NCBI RefSeq assembly: GCF_039595395.1
Contig: NZ_JBCNLP010000001.1
Span: forward strand, 1,364,001-1,428,000
Direction of reading: 5' to 3'
DNA: 64,000 nt
DNA from: Novosphingobium sp.
GTDB taxonomy: Bacteria > Pseudomonadota > Alphaproteobacteria > Sphingomonadales > Sphingomonadaceae
Both the position numbers and the translations under genes were made by a program. Below, one piece after another: positions 34,635 through 43,305 of the stretch (its first letter is position 1; every line of letters begins with the position of its first letter). The notes beneath the pieces were generated by a model. The model was not told the origin of the DNA. It ran no database searches and worked only from the letters and a program-made list of their open reading frames with translations.

Positions 34635-35675
34635 TCAGCGCAGCGGCGCGATCAACTCGGCGCGCAGGCCGGGTGCGGTGTTGGTGATGGCCAGCTTGCT
34701 GCCCAGCGCTTCGCTCATGGTGCGGATCAGTTGCGAGCCAAGCCCCGTGCCCTTGGCCGGTTCGTCGGGATCGTAACCGCGCCCGTCATCCTCCACCGCC
34801 AGACGATAGGCGTCTTCGCCATGCGCCTGCAGATGGATGCGCACTTCGCCCGGCTCATGCTCGTCATAGGCGTATTTGCAGGCATTGCTGACCAGCTCGT
34901 TGATCAGAATACCCAAAGTCACCGCCACCGAGGCCGGCAGCACCAGCGGATCGACAAAGACCCGCATCACGCGCGGCGAGGCTTCGCTGGAAAAGCTGCC
35001 CGCCAGATCCTCGGCCAGACCCAGCACATAGCTGTCCATCACGATCGAGGTCGAGGCGCCGCCCACGTAAAGCTGGCGATGCACGCGCCCCACGGCATGA
35101 ATGCGCTGGCGGATGTCGCGCAGCATGGCCTTGGCCTCGTCCCCCTGCGCGATGCGTGACTGCAGGGTCACCACGGCGGAGACCATCTGCAGGCTGTTGG
35201 CGACGCGATGGTTCATCTCGCCCAGCATGGCTTCCAGCTTGGTGTTGGTCTCGCGCAGGCGCTGTTCGGCCAACTCCTTCTCGATCAGCGTCTGCCGTGC
35301 GGCCAAAGCCTGCCCGATGGTGCGGGTGAGCAGATCGAAGAAATCCTCGCTGACGGTCTTGATGACGTAATCGACCGCGCCCGCTTTCAGCGCCGCCACC
35401 GCGATGCTGGTCTCCTCCGAACCGGTCACATAGATCACGGCGGGCGGATTGGGCAGCGCCATCAACTGGTCGAGCGTTTCCAGCCCGTTCTGCCCCGGCA
35501 TATAATGGTCGAGCGCGACGACATCGAAGGTCTCGTCGCGGACCAGTTCCACGCCTTTTTGTCCGCTGTCGCAGGTGGTGACGTCAAAGCCCTCGCGCGT
35601 CAGCCGGCGCTTGGCGAGCAGGCACAGCCCCTCGTCATCGTCGATGTACAGCAGGCGCGGGGCTGGCTGCGTCAT
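34635..35675 (-). CDS. Receiver-HisKA_2 sensor histidine kinase
   Basis: A 346-residue soluble kinase. An N-terminal receiver (LLYIDDDEGLCLL; VVALDHYMPGQNG; YVTGSEET) is joined by a coiled coil (IEKELAEQRLRETNTKLEAM) to a HisKA_2 domain with phosphoacceptor EMNHRVANSLQMVSAVV. The ATPase keeps NELVSNACKYAY and GTGLGSQLI and looks intact. HWE/HisKA_2 kinases commonly feed PhyR in this class, and the gene lies near phyR-ecfG. It is the last gene of a four-gene operon; its ATG overlaps the stop of the single-receiver gene. Confidence 0.93.
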   Translation of the reverse strand: MTQPAPRLLYIDDDEGLCLLAKRRLTREGFDVTTCDSGQKGVELVRDETFDVVALDHYMPGQNGLETLDQLMALPNPPAVIYVTGSEETSIAVAALKAGAVDYVIKTVSEDFFDLLTRTIGQALAARQTLIEKELAEQRLRETNTKLEAMLGEMNHRVANSLQMVSAVVTLQSRIAQGDEAKAMLRDIRQRIHAVGRVHRQLYVGGASTSIVMDSYVLGLAEDLAGSFSSEASPRVMRVFVDPLVLPASVAVTLGILINELVSNACKYAYDEHEPGEVRIHLQAHGEDAYRLAVEDDGRGYDPDEPAKGTGLGSQLIRTMSEALGSKLAITNTAPGLRAELIAPLR

Positions 35676-36118
35676 CAGGCCCCGGCGTCCGGCACCTGGA
35701 TCACCGACAGGAACAGGCCCAGCTGGCGAATGGCGGCGGCGAAATTCTCGTAATTCAGCGGCTTGGTGATGTAGACATTACAGCCCAGATCATAGCAACG
35801 CTCGATCTCATGCTTGTCGTCGGTGGTGGTCAGCACCACCACGGGGGTGCGGCGCGCATGCTCGTCCGACTTGATCTGCGCGAGAATGTCGATCCCGCTC
35901 ATATCGGGCAGGTTGAGATCGAGCAGGATCAGCGCCGGGCCGTTGCGCACCGGGCCACGCTCGGCGTGGAAGATGAACTCCAGCGCCGAATGGCCATCGG
36001 TGAAATGGATGATCTCATTGGAGATACCGGCGCGGCGGATGTTCTTCTCGATGAGCAGCGCATGGCCCTCATCGTCCTCGATCATGATGATGGTGACGCT
36101 TTGATGGGGCTGGGTCAT
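35675..36118 (-). CDS. Single-domain response regulator (Rcp1/CheY-like)
   Basis: A 147-residue receiver without an output domain. Acidic pocket IMIEDDEGHALL, phosphoacceptor in LILLDLNLPDMSG near residue 71, switch Thr in VLTTTDDKHEIERCYDLGCN and Lys in ITKPL. The spacing and wording match Rcp1-like regulators that shuttle phosphate between kinases, often in phytochrome systems. It overlaps both neighbouring kinase genes by 4 bp, so it probably relays between the membrane kinase and the receiver-kinase. Confidence 0.92.
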   Translation of the reverse strand: MTQPHQSVTIIMIEDDEGHALLIEKNIRRAGISNEIIHFTDGHSALEFIFHAERGPVRNGPALILLDLNLPDMSGIDILAQIKSDEHARRTPVVVLTTTDDKHEIERCYDLGCNVYITKPLNYENFAAAIRQLGLFLSVIQVPDAGA

Positions 36119-37605
36119 GACTGGCTCTGCGCTGCTGAATACTGACGCGGCACGTTTATGGTGAATGTGGCGCCCTTGCCAAGCGCGGAATCAAGCGTGA
36201 CCGTGCCGTCCAGCCGATAGGCCAGCGCGCGCACATGGGCCAGACCGATGCCCTCGCCGGGCCGATCCTGCTGGCCGGAGCGGCGGAAGAGGTCGAACAC
36301 CCGCTCATGATCGCGCGGATCGATGCCGCGCCCCTTGTCGGCCACGCTGATCTCGATGCGGTCGCCGATGCTCCGGCCAGAGATGCGAATGTCGGGCGGC
36401 TCGCTTCCGGCGCCATATTTTAGCGCATTCTCGATCAGATTGGCCAGCATCTGCTCCAGACCCATGCGGTCGCTGAAGACGCGGGGCAGGGGGGAGGCGA
36501 TCTCGACCGTCGCCCGCGCCTCCTCGATGCGCATATGCATCGTGTCGACCACGCCCTGCACCACCTTGTCCATATCCAGCCATTCCGGCGTGATGTCCCG
36601 CCGGCCGAGGCGTGAGAGGCGAAGGATGGCATTGATCAGCCGGTCCATCTTCTCGGTCGAGGAGCGGATGAAGCGGATCGCCTCGGGCAGGTCCTCGCGG
36701 ATGATGGTGTCGGTGGCCGGGGCGATGGTGTCGGGGCGTTCCTCCTGCGCCTTGTCCAGCAGGCCGGTCAGCGTCTGCGTCGCGGTCTCCATTTCGGCGG
36801 TGAAGCCCATCACATTGACCAGCGGCGAGCGCAGATCATGGCTGACGATATAGGCGAAGCGCTGAATCTCGCTGTTGGCGCGTTTCAGCTCGGCGGTGCG
36901 TTCCTGCACGGCGGCCTCCAGCCCGGTGTTGGCCTGCCGCAGCGCCTGCCGCGAAGCATTGAGTTCGCGCGTATAGGCATAGATCGTCACAAAGGTCAGC
37001 GTGCCCACCAGCACCAGCAACAGGCCGGTCAGCCCCAGCGCAACATAGAAGCCGCGCTCGATGCTGCGCTGCTGGCCGGTGCGGGCGGCGAGCAGGCGTT
37101 CCTCATCGGCCTGCATCGCCCCGGTCAGGCGCATCACCAGATCGTTGGGCCGCTCGATCAGCAGGTCGCCGCTGGTCGCGCCCTGCGCGGGCGGGCCGAG
37201 CGCGCCCTGGGCAGGCAGCCCGGCCTGCAGCTCGATCTGCGCGGCGATGGCGATCAGCAGGGGAAAGCGGGCCTGCTGGCGCGGGTTGTCGCGGGTCAGC
37301 GCGGAAAGCTGGGCGATGCTCTTGTCGAGTTGGGCGCGGGCATTGCTCAGGGGCACCTCGCTCTCGATGGTCAGCTCCTGATTGTGGCGCAGATTGGCGG
37401 CCACCAGCCGGGTCGAGGCGAAACGCAGCGCGGCGATCTCACGCTGCACGCGGTAGGTATGGGTGATGAGGCGGCTTTCGCGCTGGTTCATCACCATCAG
37501 CAGCCCGGCCGAGACCACCACCCCCAGCAGCGCGGCAAAGCCCAGCGCCATGAACAGCATGATCGAGCGGCGAAACCGGCGCTGTTCGGACTGACTTTGC
37601 GGCAT
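36115..37605 (-). CDS. Membrane-bound sensor histidine kinase with CHASE3-like input domain
   Basis: A 496-residue kinase. Two transmembrane segments (MLFMALGFAALLGVVVSAGL, and YVALGLTGLLLVLVGTLTFV near residue 195) flank an extracytoplasmic helical domain of about 150 residues resembling CHASE3. A coiled coil (LRQANTGLEAAVQERTAELK) leads to HisKA with phosphoacceptor VSHDLRSPLVNVMGF and an HATPase with NLIENALKYGAG and GEGIGLAHVR. The ATG at 37605 overlaps the stop of the lipoprotein gene by 4 bp. It sends signals to the single receiver encoded next. Confidence 0.92.
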   Translation of the reverse strand: MPQSQSEQRRFRRSIMLFMALGFAALLGVVVSAGLLMVMNQRESRLITHTYRVQREIAALRFASTRLVAANLRHNQELTIESEVPLSNARAQLDKSIAQLSALTRDNPRQQARFPLLIAIAAQIELQAGLPAQGALGPPAQGATSGDLLIERPNDLVMRLTGAMQADEERLLAARTGQQRSIERGFYVALGLTGLLLVLVGTLTFVTIYAYTRELNASRQALRQANTGLEAAVQERTAELKRANSEIQRFAYIVSHDLRSPLVNVMGFTAEMETATQTLTGLLDKAQEERPDTIAPATDTIIREDLPEAIRFIRSSTEKMDRLINAILRLSRLGRRDITPEWLDMDKVVQGVVDTMHMRIEEARATVEIASPLPRVFSDRMGLEQMLANLIENALKYGAGSEPPDIRISGRSIGDRIEISVADKGRGIDPRDHERVFDLFRRSGQQDRPGEGIGLAHVRALAYRLDGTVTLDSALGKGATFTINVPRQYSAAQSQS

Positions 37606-37910
37606 CAGCGCAGCACCTCGTCGCAATCGGCCAGCAGACGCTCGCCCGAGGCTTCATCCAGCTTGGAAAGCTTGCACCCGCGCGCGCAGGCGAAACCGGC
37701 GGTTCTCGGCTTGCCCTGCTGAGCGGCGCGCATGAAGGCGAGACATTGCGGACCGCTGGCATAGGGCCCGCTGACCTGCACCTGCGTGCCGCCCATCAGA
37801 TCGGGATAGGCATAGCCACGCCAGTCCTGCGCGTCGGACGAAGAGCAGCCCGCCATGGCCAACAGCAGGGCAGGCAGCGGCAACAGTTGCCACCGCTTTT
37901 CGCGCGTCAC
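37605..37910 (-). CDS. Small lipoprotein, first gene of the sensory operon
   Basis: A 101-residue protein with a lipoprotein signal (LLPLPALLLAMAGCSSSD; lipobox LAMAGC). The mature part has four further cysteines, two in GFACARGCKL, so it is probably disulfide-bonded outside the cytoplasm. The GTG at 37910 follows CAGGG; longer frames up to 38021 would place the lipobox too far inside. Its stop overlaps the kinase start, so it may be an accessory input to that kinase. No known family recognised. Confidence 0.7.
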   Translation of the reverse strand: MTREKRWQLLPLPALLLAMAGCSSSDAQDWRGYAYPDLMGGTQVQVSGPYASGPQCLAFMRAAQQGKPRTAGFACARGCKLSKLDEASGERLLADCDEVLR

Positions 37911-37985
37911 GCGCCCTGCCTGTTGCCGGGCTGGCTGCTGGCCGATCGTCACAGGTTCATCCTTATTATCCCCTAATCGATGGAT

Positions 37986-38012
37986 GGAACATTGCTCACG
38001 ATCACCTGTTCC
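37986..38012. promoter_or_regulatory. Symmetrical divergent EcfG-like promoter pair
   Basis: The dyad GGAAC-N17-GTTCC makes a motif GGAAC-N16-TGTT on both strands, so the -35 of one promoter overlaps the -10 of the other. It lies 62 bp before the YeaQ-like gene and 78 bp before the lipoprotein-kinase operon. TGTT differs by one base from CGTT. Confidence 0.5.
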
Positions 38013-38071
38013 ATCGGGCATGGCAAGGTTTGGCGCAACTTTCAGGAAACGCCAATTTCAGGAGACGGGCG

Positions 38072-38323
38072 ATGGGTATCCTTATCTGGCTTTTGATCGG
38101 TGCCGTGGTCGGCTCGCTGGCCGGGATGATCATGCGTGAAAGCTTCGGCCTGATCGGCAACATCGTGGTCGGCATCGTCGGTTCGGCGATCGGCGGCATG
38201 ATCTTCGCGCGCGGCGACATCAACAACAGTCCGCTGACGGTGACCACTTTCGCGGTGTCGCTGCTGGGTGCGATCGTGCTGCTGGCGGTGGTCAATCTGC
38301 TGCGTCGCGGCTCTTTGACGTAA
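38072..38323 (+). CDS. GlsB/YeaQ/YmgE family stress membrane protein
   Basis: An 83-residue protein of three hydrophobic segments: ILIWLLIGAVVGSLAGMIM, FGLIGNIVVGIVGSAIGGMIF and FAVSLLGAIVLLAVVNLL. The glycine-rich pattern is that of the transglycosylase-associated (YeaQ/YmgE) family, induced by stress in several bacteria. AGGAG precedes the ATG at 38072. A small lipoprotein gene follows after 12 bp in the same direction. The upstream EcfG-like dyad fits stress control. Confidence 0.9.
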   Translation: MGILIWLLIGAVVGSLAGMIMRESFGLIGNIVVGIVGSAIGGMIFARGDINNSPLTVTTFAVSLLGAIVLLAVVNLLRRGSLT

Positions 38324-38335
38324 GGGAGCGGGCGT

Positions 38336-38635
38336 ATGAAAAAGCTGATCACACTGCTGGCGGCCGGCACGCTGATCGCTGCGGCCTCGGCCTGTTCCAA
38401 GCCTGACACGGAGTCCCAGGCGGCGGATTCGGCACGCGCCGATGCCGCGCTGGACAGTGCGGGCAAGGATCTCAAGGCGGGCCTCGGCAAGATCGGTGAT
38501 GCCGCCAGCCACACGGCTGATGGCATCGAGGCTTCCGGCAAGGAACTGGCCAAGCAGGGCAAGGCGGCTGCCGCCGATGCCGCCAGCGATGCCAGCACCG
38601 CCGCTTCCAAGGCCTCCTCGAAACTGCGCGATTGA
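38336..38635 (+). CDS. Small Ala-rich lipoprotein
   Basis: A 99-residue protein with lipobox AAASAC at residues 15-20 (MKKLITLLAAGTLIAAASAC). The mature part is an Ala/Lys/Asp-rich amphipathic helix (DSAGKDLKAGLGKIGDAASH; GKELAKQGKAAAADAASDAS), similar to small entericidin/Lpp-like helical lipoproteins, but no family is certain. GGAGCGGGCGT precedes the ATG at 38336. It follows the YeaQ-like gene by 12 bp and is probably co-transcribed under stress control. Confidence 0.75.
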   Translation: MKKLITLLAAGTLIAAASACSKPDTESQAADSARADAALDSAGKDLKAGLGKIGDAASHTADGIEASGKELAKQGKAAAADAASDASTAASKASSKLRD

Positions 38636-38659
38636 TTTAGGCCATCGAGAGCGCAGCAG

Positions 38660-38693
38660 CGCCGCCGTTCCGCATCAAGGCGGAGCGGCGGCG
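38660..38693 (+). terminator. Hairpin after the small lipoprotein gene
   Basis: A stem of 13-14 bp with mismatches (CGCCGCCG...CCGC against GCGG...CGGCGGCG) encloses a 6-nt loop and is followed by TTGTCC. It probably ends the YeaQ-lipoprotein transcript. Confidence 0.55.
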
Positions 38694-38851
38694 TTGTCCA
38701 TATGGGCTTTGCGATAACACGCCCCGCCGCTTGGTCGCTGTCACCCGCCGTAACCCGGCCCGTTTGATGGACCCAATCGCCCCGCGACGGGTTGAACAGG
38801 CATGGTTGCAGATGCCGCGCCCCAACCGGCGCGCCGATGGGAGACACGCCG

Positions 38852-39760
38852 ATGAACAGGGTCGAAACGCGCGATGGCACGCATCTTTTCGTCAAGGTCT
38901 GGGGGCAGGGCCGCCCGGTGGTGCTGATCCACGGCTGGCCGCTCTCCTCCGACAGCTGGGACCCCATCGCCAACCGCCTCGCCGATGCGGGGTTTCAGGC
39001 GATTTCCTATGACCGGCGCGGCTTTGGCCGTTCCGACCAGCCTTCGGGCGGCTATCATTACGACACTTTCGCCGACGATCTGGCCGATGTGATGGCCCAT
39101 GTCGGCGCCAGCCGCGATGTGGCGCTGGTCGGCTTCTCGATGGGCGGGGGCGAGGTGGCGCGCTACATGTCGCGCCATCAGGGCAAGGGTGTCAGCCAGG
39201 TGGCGCTGATCAGCTCGGTGGTGCCCTATATGCCCAAGACCTCGGACAATCCCGATGGCGTGCCGCTGGAGGTCTTCGACGAGATCGAGAAGGGCCTGCT
39301 GGCCGACCGGGCGCATTTCTTCACCGGCTTCTTTAAGCAGTTCTTCGGCGTCGGCCTGCTGGAAAAGCCGGTCAGCCAGGAGATGCTGGACCATGCCTGG
39401 AGCATGGCGATGCAGGCCGGTCTGCGCCCCACGCTTCAGGCCGCGCGCGCCTTTGCCACCACCGATTTCCGCGGCGATCTGCCCAGCATCCATGTGCCCA
39501 CGCTTATCGTCCATGGCACGGCGGACAAGACCGTTCCCATTGCCGCCACCGCGCATGAGGTGGCCCGCCGCCTGCCGCGCGCGGTGCTGGTGGAGTATGA
39601 TGGGGAGCCTCACGGTGTCTTCGCCACGCAGGCGCGGCGCCTCTCCAACGATCTGATCGCCTTTCTGGAAGGCAGCGGCATCGTGCTCAACGAAGGCCCG
39701 ACACGGCAGGAACTGCTCGACGAGGCCACCGCCAATATGGTCGTCGCGCCCACGCTTTAA
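38852..39760 (+). CDS. Alpha/beta hydrolase (cofactor-free haloperoxidase/esterase type)
   Basis: A 302-residue soluble hydrolase. Features include VVLIHGWPLSSDSW near residue 25 (oxyanion), DRRGFGRSDQPSGGYHYDTF, nucleophile elbow VGFSMGGGEVARY near residue 95, Asp in IVHGTADKTVPI and His in GEPHGVFAT. This is the pattern of non-heme chloroperoxidases/arylesterases. It has a C-terminal tail of about 25 residues beyond the usual fold. The ATG at 38852 follows GGGAG. Co-transcription with the ferritin-like gene is unlikely because the latter has its own promoter. Confidence 0.88.
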   Translation: MNRVETRDGTHLFVKVWGQGRPVVLIHGWPLSSDSWDPIANRLADAGFQAISYDRRGFGRSDQPSGGYHYDTFADDLADVMAHVGASRDVALVGFSMGGGEVARYMSRHQGKGVSQVALISSVVPYMPKTSDNPDGVPLEVFDEIEKGLLADRAHFFTGFFKQFFGVGLLEKPVSQEMLDHAWSMAMQAGLRPTLQAARAFATTDFRGDLPSIHVPTLIVHGTADKTVPIAATAHEVARRLPRAVLVEYDGEPHGVFATQARRLSNDLIAFLEGSGIVLNEGPTRQELLDEATANMVVAPTL

Positions 39761-39813
39761 GGCGTGGCCGGGCGGGTCGTTTCCCAAGGCGGCCCGCCCC
39801 CTTTTCTTGCCGG

Positions 39814-39838
39814 GGAACACAGTGCTGTCCCGCGCATT
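39814..39838 (+). promoter_or_regulatory. EcfG-type promoter of the ferritin-like gene
   Basis: GGAAC (39814-39818), a 16-bp spacer and CATT (39835-39838) lie 30 bp before the ATG at 39869. Confidence 0.75.
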
Positions 39839-39868
39839 GCATCAGGGCACACCGTAAAGGAGCCGAGG

Positions 39869-40405
39869 ATGGCCACGCTTCTCAACGATACCTTCACCCC
39901 CACCGAAACGCTGCGTGCCCAGGCCCGCCAGCATGTCGAGCAGGGGCCGATCACCGAAAGCTATCCCGAGGATCGCCCGGTCATCATCGAGCAGCTCAAC
40001 CGCGCTCTGGCGACCGAATGGGTCTGCGTGCTGCGCTATCTGCGCCATGCCTATTGCATCACCGGGGTCATCGCCGAGCCGATCAAGGCCCATTTCCTTG
40101 AGCATGCCCGCGAGGAGCAGGCCCATGCCGACAAACTGGCCGAACGCATCGTCCAGCTTGGCGGTGAGCCCGACCTCAACCCGGCCACGCTGACCCAGCG
40201 CTCGCATGCCGAATACAAGACCGGCGATTCCATCGAGGAGATGATCCGCGAGAACCTGATCGCCGAACGCATCGCGGTGGAATCCTATCGCGAGCTGATC
40301 CGCTTTATCGGTGACCGCGATCCCACGACCCGCGTGCTGCTGGAGGGCATACTGGCGCAGGAAGAGGAACACGCCGACGAGCTGCGTGACCTGCTCGAGA
40401 ATTGA
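39869..40405 (+). CDS. Bacterioferritin/Dps-like ferritin-family protein
   Basis: A 178-residue four-helix-bundle protein. Iron ligands typical of the ferritin superfamily are seen in LNRALATEWVCVLRY near residue 50, EHAREEQAHADKLAERI near residue 85, and IAERIAVESYRELIRF near 135, then AQEEEHADELRDLL at the end. It would store or oxidise iron and limit oxidative damage. AAAGGAG precedes the ATG at 39869, and an exact EcfG promoter match lies upstream. The DUF4403 gene follows after 3 bp. Confidence 0.9.
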   Translation: MATLLNDTFTPTETLRAQARQHVEQGPITESYPEDRPVIIEQLNRALATEWVCVLRYLRHAYCITGVIAEPIKAHFLEHAREEQAHADKLAERIVQLGGEPDLNPATLTQRSHAEYKTGDSIEEMIRENLIAERIAVESYRELIRFIGDRDPTTRVLLEGILAQEEEHADELRDLLEN

Positions 40406-40408
40406 GCG

Positions 40409-41944
40409 ATGGCATCTGACGCCGGGGAGCAACCGCCCCGACGCATCCTGACGGGCAAGCGCGCGCTGCTGCTGTTCGGCGCGGCGCTGGTCGCTGGCGG
40501 CGGCGGGCTGTGGTATGCCTTGTGGCAACACCGCGCCCCTTCCGCCCCGCCGACGCGCGCAACCGAGATGGCGGTCCCCCCGGCGATCAGCTCGACCATC
40601 GCCGTGCCGCTTTCCAGCGATCTTGGCGTGTTGCAAAGGCTACTGGAGCAGGAAATTCCGCGCGATCTCTGGACCATCGACCAGCCCGATGCCACCTGCG
40701 CCGGGCCGCAGAAGGTCAAGCTGTTCGGTGCGCAGATCGGCGTTACGCCCAAGCTGAAATGCCATATCGTGGGCGTTGCGCGGCGCGGCGCCATCGCGCT
40801 GCACGGGCAGGGGCAGGTGATCGTCGCCGATCTGCCGATCACCGCCGATGTGCGCGCGGAGAATGTCGGCGGGCTGGTCAATGCCCATGCCACCGGCAAG
40901 GCCATGGCCCATGCGCGTATCAGCCTCTCCCTCACGCCGGACTGGCGGGCGCGCGGCACGATCGCTCTGGCCTATGACTGGTCCACGCCGCCCGGCATCG
41001 ACCTGCTGGGCCAGCGCGTGACCTTCACCGACAAGGCCGATGAAAAGCTCAAGCCGCTGATCGCCAAATTGCAGGCCAAGCTGCCCGCGCAACTCGACAA
41101 GCTGAACCTGCGCGCTCAGGTGCAGGGCCTCTGGGCCAAGGGCTTTGCCGTGCTCAACCTCAATCAGGACAATCCGCCGGTGTGGATGCGCATCGTGCCG
41201 CAGCAGATCGAATACGGCGGCTACACGATCGCAGGCAACCGGCTGACGCTGAAGCTGGGCATGGTGGCGCTGACCCAGGCCGTGGTCGGCAACCGCCCGG
41301 AGAACCCCACGCCCACCCCGCTGCCGCCCATGGGCAAGCCAAAGGGGCAGGACCAGCAGGTGAAGATCTTCGCCCCTGTCATCGCCGATTACGCGCAACT
41401 GGTGCCGGTGCTGGACAAGGCGCTGGCGAAACGCTCGGCCAAGCCTTTCGTGCTGCCCGGCATCGGCCCGGTCACGGCGCGCTTCAGCAACATCGATGTC
41501 TTCGGCGCCACCCATGGCCGCATCGCGGTGGGCGCCGATGTCACGGCCTTTGCCGGTTCCGGTACGGCGGGCTCCACCCACGGCCGCATCTGGTTCGCCG
41601 CAAGGCCCGACAATGCCGACGGTAGCCAGCTTGTCCATTTCAGCGACCTCTCCGTCAGCGGGGGCACCGACAATGCCGGGGGAGACCTGCTGCTCGCCAT
41701 CGCCAACTCGCCCGGCTTTTCCGGCGCGGTGGCCGAGGCACTGCAGCAGAACTTCACCCACGACTACGACAAGCTGCTCGCCAAGATCCAGCGCGCCATC
41801 GATGAGCGCCAGCAAGGCGATTTCCGCATCAAGGCACGGCTGGATGAGGCAAAGAACGGGCGCATGGTGCCCTATGCCAACGGGCTCTATATGCCGGTAT
41901 GGTTGCGGGGGCAGGCGAGCATTTCTTACGTTCCGGGGAAATGA
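40409..41944 (+). CDS. DUF4403 family membrane-anchored protein
   Basis: A 511-residue protein with an N-terminal signal anchor (ALLLFGAALVAGGGGLWYAL) and a large domain matching DUF4403: ISSTIAVPLSSDLGVLQRLL near residue 60, a middle part with KLKPLIAKLQAKLPAQLDKL, and RAIDERQQGDFRIKARLDEA near the end. Repeated beta strands suggest a tubular lipid-binding fold, as proposed for related proteins; that is inference. The start lies 3 bp after the ferritin-like stop, so translation is coupled and the gene is probably stress-induced too. It ends just before repeat element D. Confidence 0.85.
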   Translation: MASDAGEQPPRRILTGKRALLLFGAALVAGGGGLWYALWQHRAPSAPPTRATEMAVPPAISSTIAVPLSSDLGVLQRLLEQEIPRDLWTIDQPDATCAGPQKVKLFGAQIGVTPKLKCHIVGVARRGAIALHGQGQVIVADLPITADVRAENVGGLVNAHATGKAMAHARISLSLTPDWRARGTIALAYDWSTPPGIDLLGQRVTFTDKADEKLKPLIAKLQAKLPAQLDKLNLRAQVQGLWAKGFAVLNLNQDNPPVWMRIVPQQIEYGGYTIAGNRLTLKLGMVALTQAVVGNRPENPTPTPLPPMGKPKGQDQQVKIFAPVIADYAQLVPVLDKALAKRSAKPFVLPGIGPVTARFSNIDVFGATHGRIAVGADVTAFAGSGTAGSTHGRIWFAARPDNADGSQLVHFSDLSVSGGTDNAGGDLLLAIANSPGFSGAVAEALQQNFTHDYDKLLAKIQRAIDERQQGDFRIKARLDEAKNGRMVPYANGLYMPVWLRGQASISYVPGK

Positions 41945-41961
41945 AGGGGGGCCTCCGGCGG

Positions 41962-42170
41962 GCAAAGGGCCATCGCCCTTTGCAATCCCTTTATTGTCTG
42001 CGTTGGCGCTTCGGGTTCGACCAAAGAGCAACGTCGCTGCGCCGCAGGCAGGGAATTTGATGCCTGCGGCGCTTTAAGTGGCGCTGGTGGAGAGGTGGGG
42101 CACTCGGATCGGGCGCCACTACCGTTTCGTCGGAAGACGTATTGGGAGCGCGAGCGGGTAACCCCCTCGC
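41962..42170. repeat. Paired-palindrome repeat element D, degenerate left end
   Basis: The left end is a different hairpin, GCAAAGGGC-CATC-GCCCTTTGC (41962-41983). The right end is the common type, GGAAGACGTATTGGGAGC then GCGAGCGGGT/ACCCCCTCGC (42150-42170, one arm mismatch) and a T-rich stretch. The interior shares CGCCGCAGG...CCTGCGGCG with elements A and E. It separates the convergent DUF4403 and aldose epimerase genes. Confidence 0.65.
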
Positions 42171-42190
42171 ATCTTCCTTTTTAAACCCCT

Positions 42191-43129
42191 TCAAACAGCC
42201 CGCTCATGCGTCAAGCTGATGCTGGCCTTCCAGACCTCACCGGGCGCCAGCGCCACCATGCCGGGCTTTTGGCCGATATCGCCGGCGTAATCCCCGGCAT
42301 CGGCCAGCCCCTGTGACGGGACGATGGCGATAAAGTCGGCATCGGGCTTGGTCCACAGCATCAGGTCGGGCAGGTTCTCGGTCTGCACGCGGATCGAGGG
42401 GCCGCCGGGCGAGGTGTAGGTGAGCGCGCGGCTGCTCACCTGCGGGAAGACCAGCGCGCCCTGCTCGAACAAGGCATCGCGCAGGGGAAGGTCTTGTCCC
42501 TCCAGCGGAGAGGGCGCCGTTCCCGCGATCAGGTCATTGCCGTCGAGGCGCGTGATCGTGGCGGCCTCGGGCTTGTCGAAGGCGATATGGTGCGCGGCGC
42601 GCAGGCCTCCTTGCGGCAGGGGCCAGCGCAGCGCGGGATGGAAGCCGAAGCTCACCGGCATGGTCTGCTCGCCGCGATTGGCCACTTCGGCGCCGATGGT
42701 GAGCGTGTTGCCCGAGATCGCGAAGCTGAGCGTCAGCGCGAAGGCAAAGGGCCAGACCGCGCGGGTGGCGGCATCGTCCTCCAGCCGCAGCAGGGCATGG
42801 TCATCCCCATGCGCGGCCAGCGTGAAGCGTGCGTTGCGGGCAAAGCCGTCGCGCGGCAGGCGGTGGGTGTGGCCGTCGAGCCGATAGGTGTCGTCACGCA
42901 ACCGTCCGACGATGGGAAACAGGATCGGCGCGCGATGCGGCCAGATGTCCGGGGTGCCGTGCCACAGCAGATGGCCGCCGTTGCGGTCGCGCAGGAACCA
43001 CAGTTCCGCGCCCTGCAGATTGATCGCGGCGTCCAGTCCGCCGGGCGCGCCGATGTTGACCAGATCGGCCGGGGGCGCCTCCCGAGGCAGGATGGGGATC
43101 AGCGGGGATGAGGGCGAAAGCTCGTTCAT
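42191..43129 (-). CDS. Aldose 1-epimerase family protein
   Basis: A 312-residue galactose mutarotase-like protein. Expected family features are present: LWFLRDRNGGHLLWHGTPDIW near residue 45, APILFPIVGRL near residue 65, HGDDHALLRL, and VSFGFHPALRWPLP near residue 170, which holds a catalytic histidine. The wording is closest to the YeaD/LacX-type group that acts on sugars or sugar phosphates. The ATG at 43129 follows GAGGG. It is convergent with DUF4403 and divergent from the MFS gene. Confidence 0.88.
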   Translation of the reverse strand: MNELSPSSPLIPILPREAPPADLVNIGAPGGLDAAINLQGAELWFLRDRNGGHLLWHGTPDIWPHRAPILFPIVGRLRDDTYRLDGHTHRLPRDGFARNARFTLAAHGDDHALLRLEDDAATRAVWPFAFALTLSFAISGNTLTIGAEVANRGEQTMPVSFGFHPALRWPLPQGGLRAAHHIAFDKPEAATITRLDGNDLIAGTAPSPLEGQDLPLRDALFEQGALVFPQVSSRALTYTSPGGPSIRVQTENLPDLMLWTKPDADFIAIVPSQGLADAGDYAGDIGQKPGMVALAPGEVWKASISLTHERAV

Positions 43130-43305
43130 GGAGGGAAAATGACTGAAACCCGGCGGTGTTCCGCGCCGCGCCCCGCCTGCATAAGCCCGGTTGTGCGGCT
43201 GGCGGGCCGGGCGGCGGCCAAGGGGCTGCCCTGGCGCCATTGCCTTGGGCGGGGTAGGGGGCCTATGGGGCGGCTAAACAAAAAGTCTGTCAGGAAATGT
43301 CTTTC

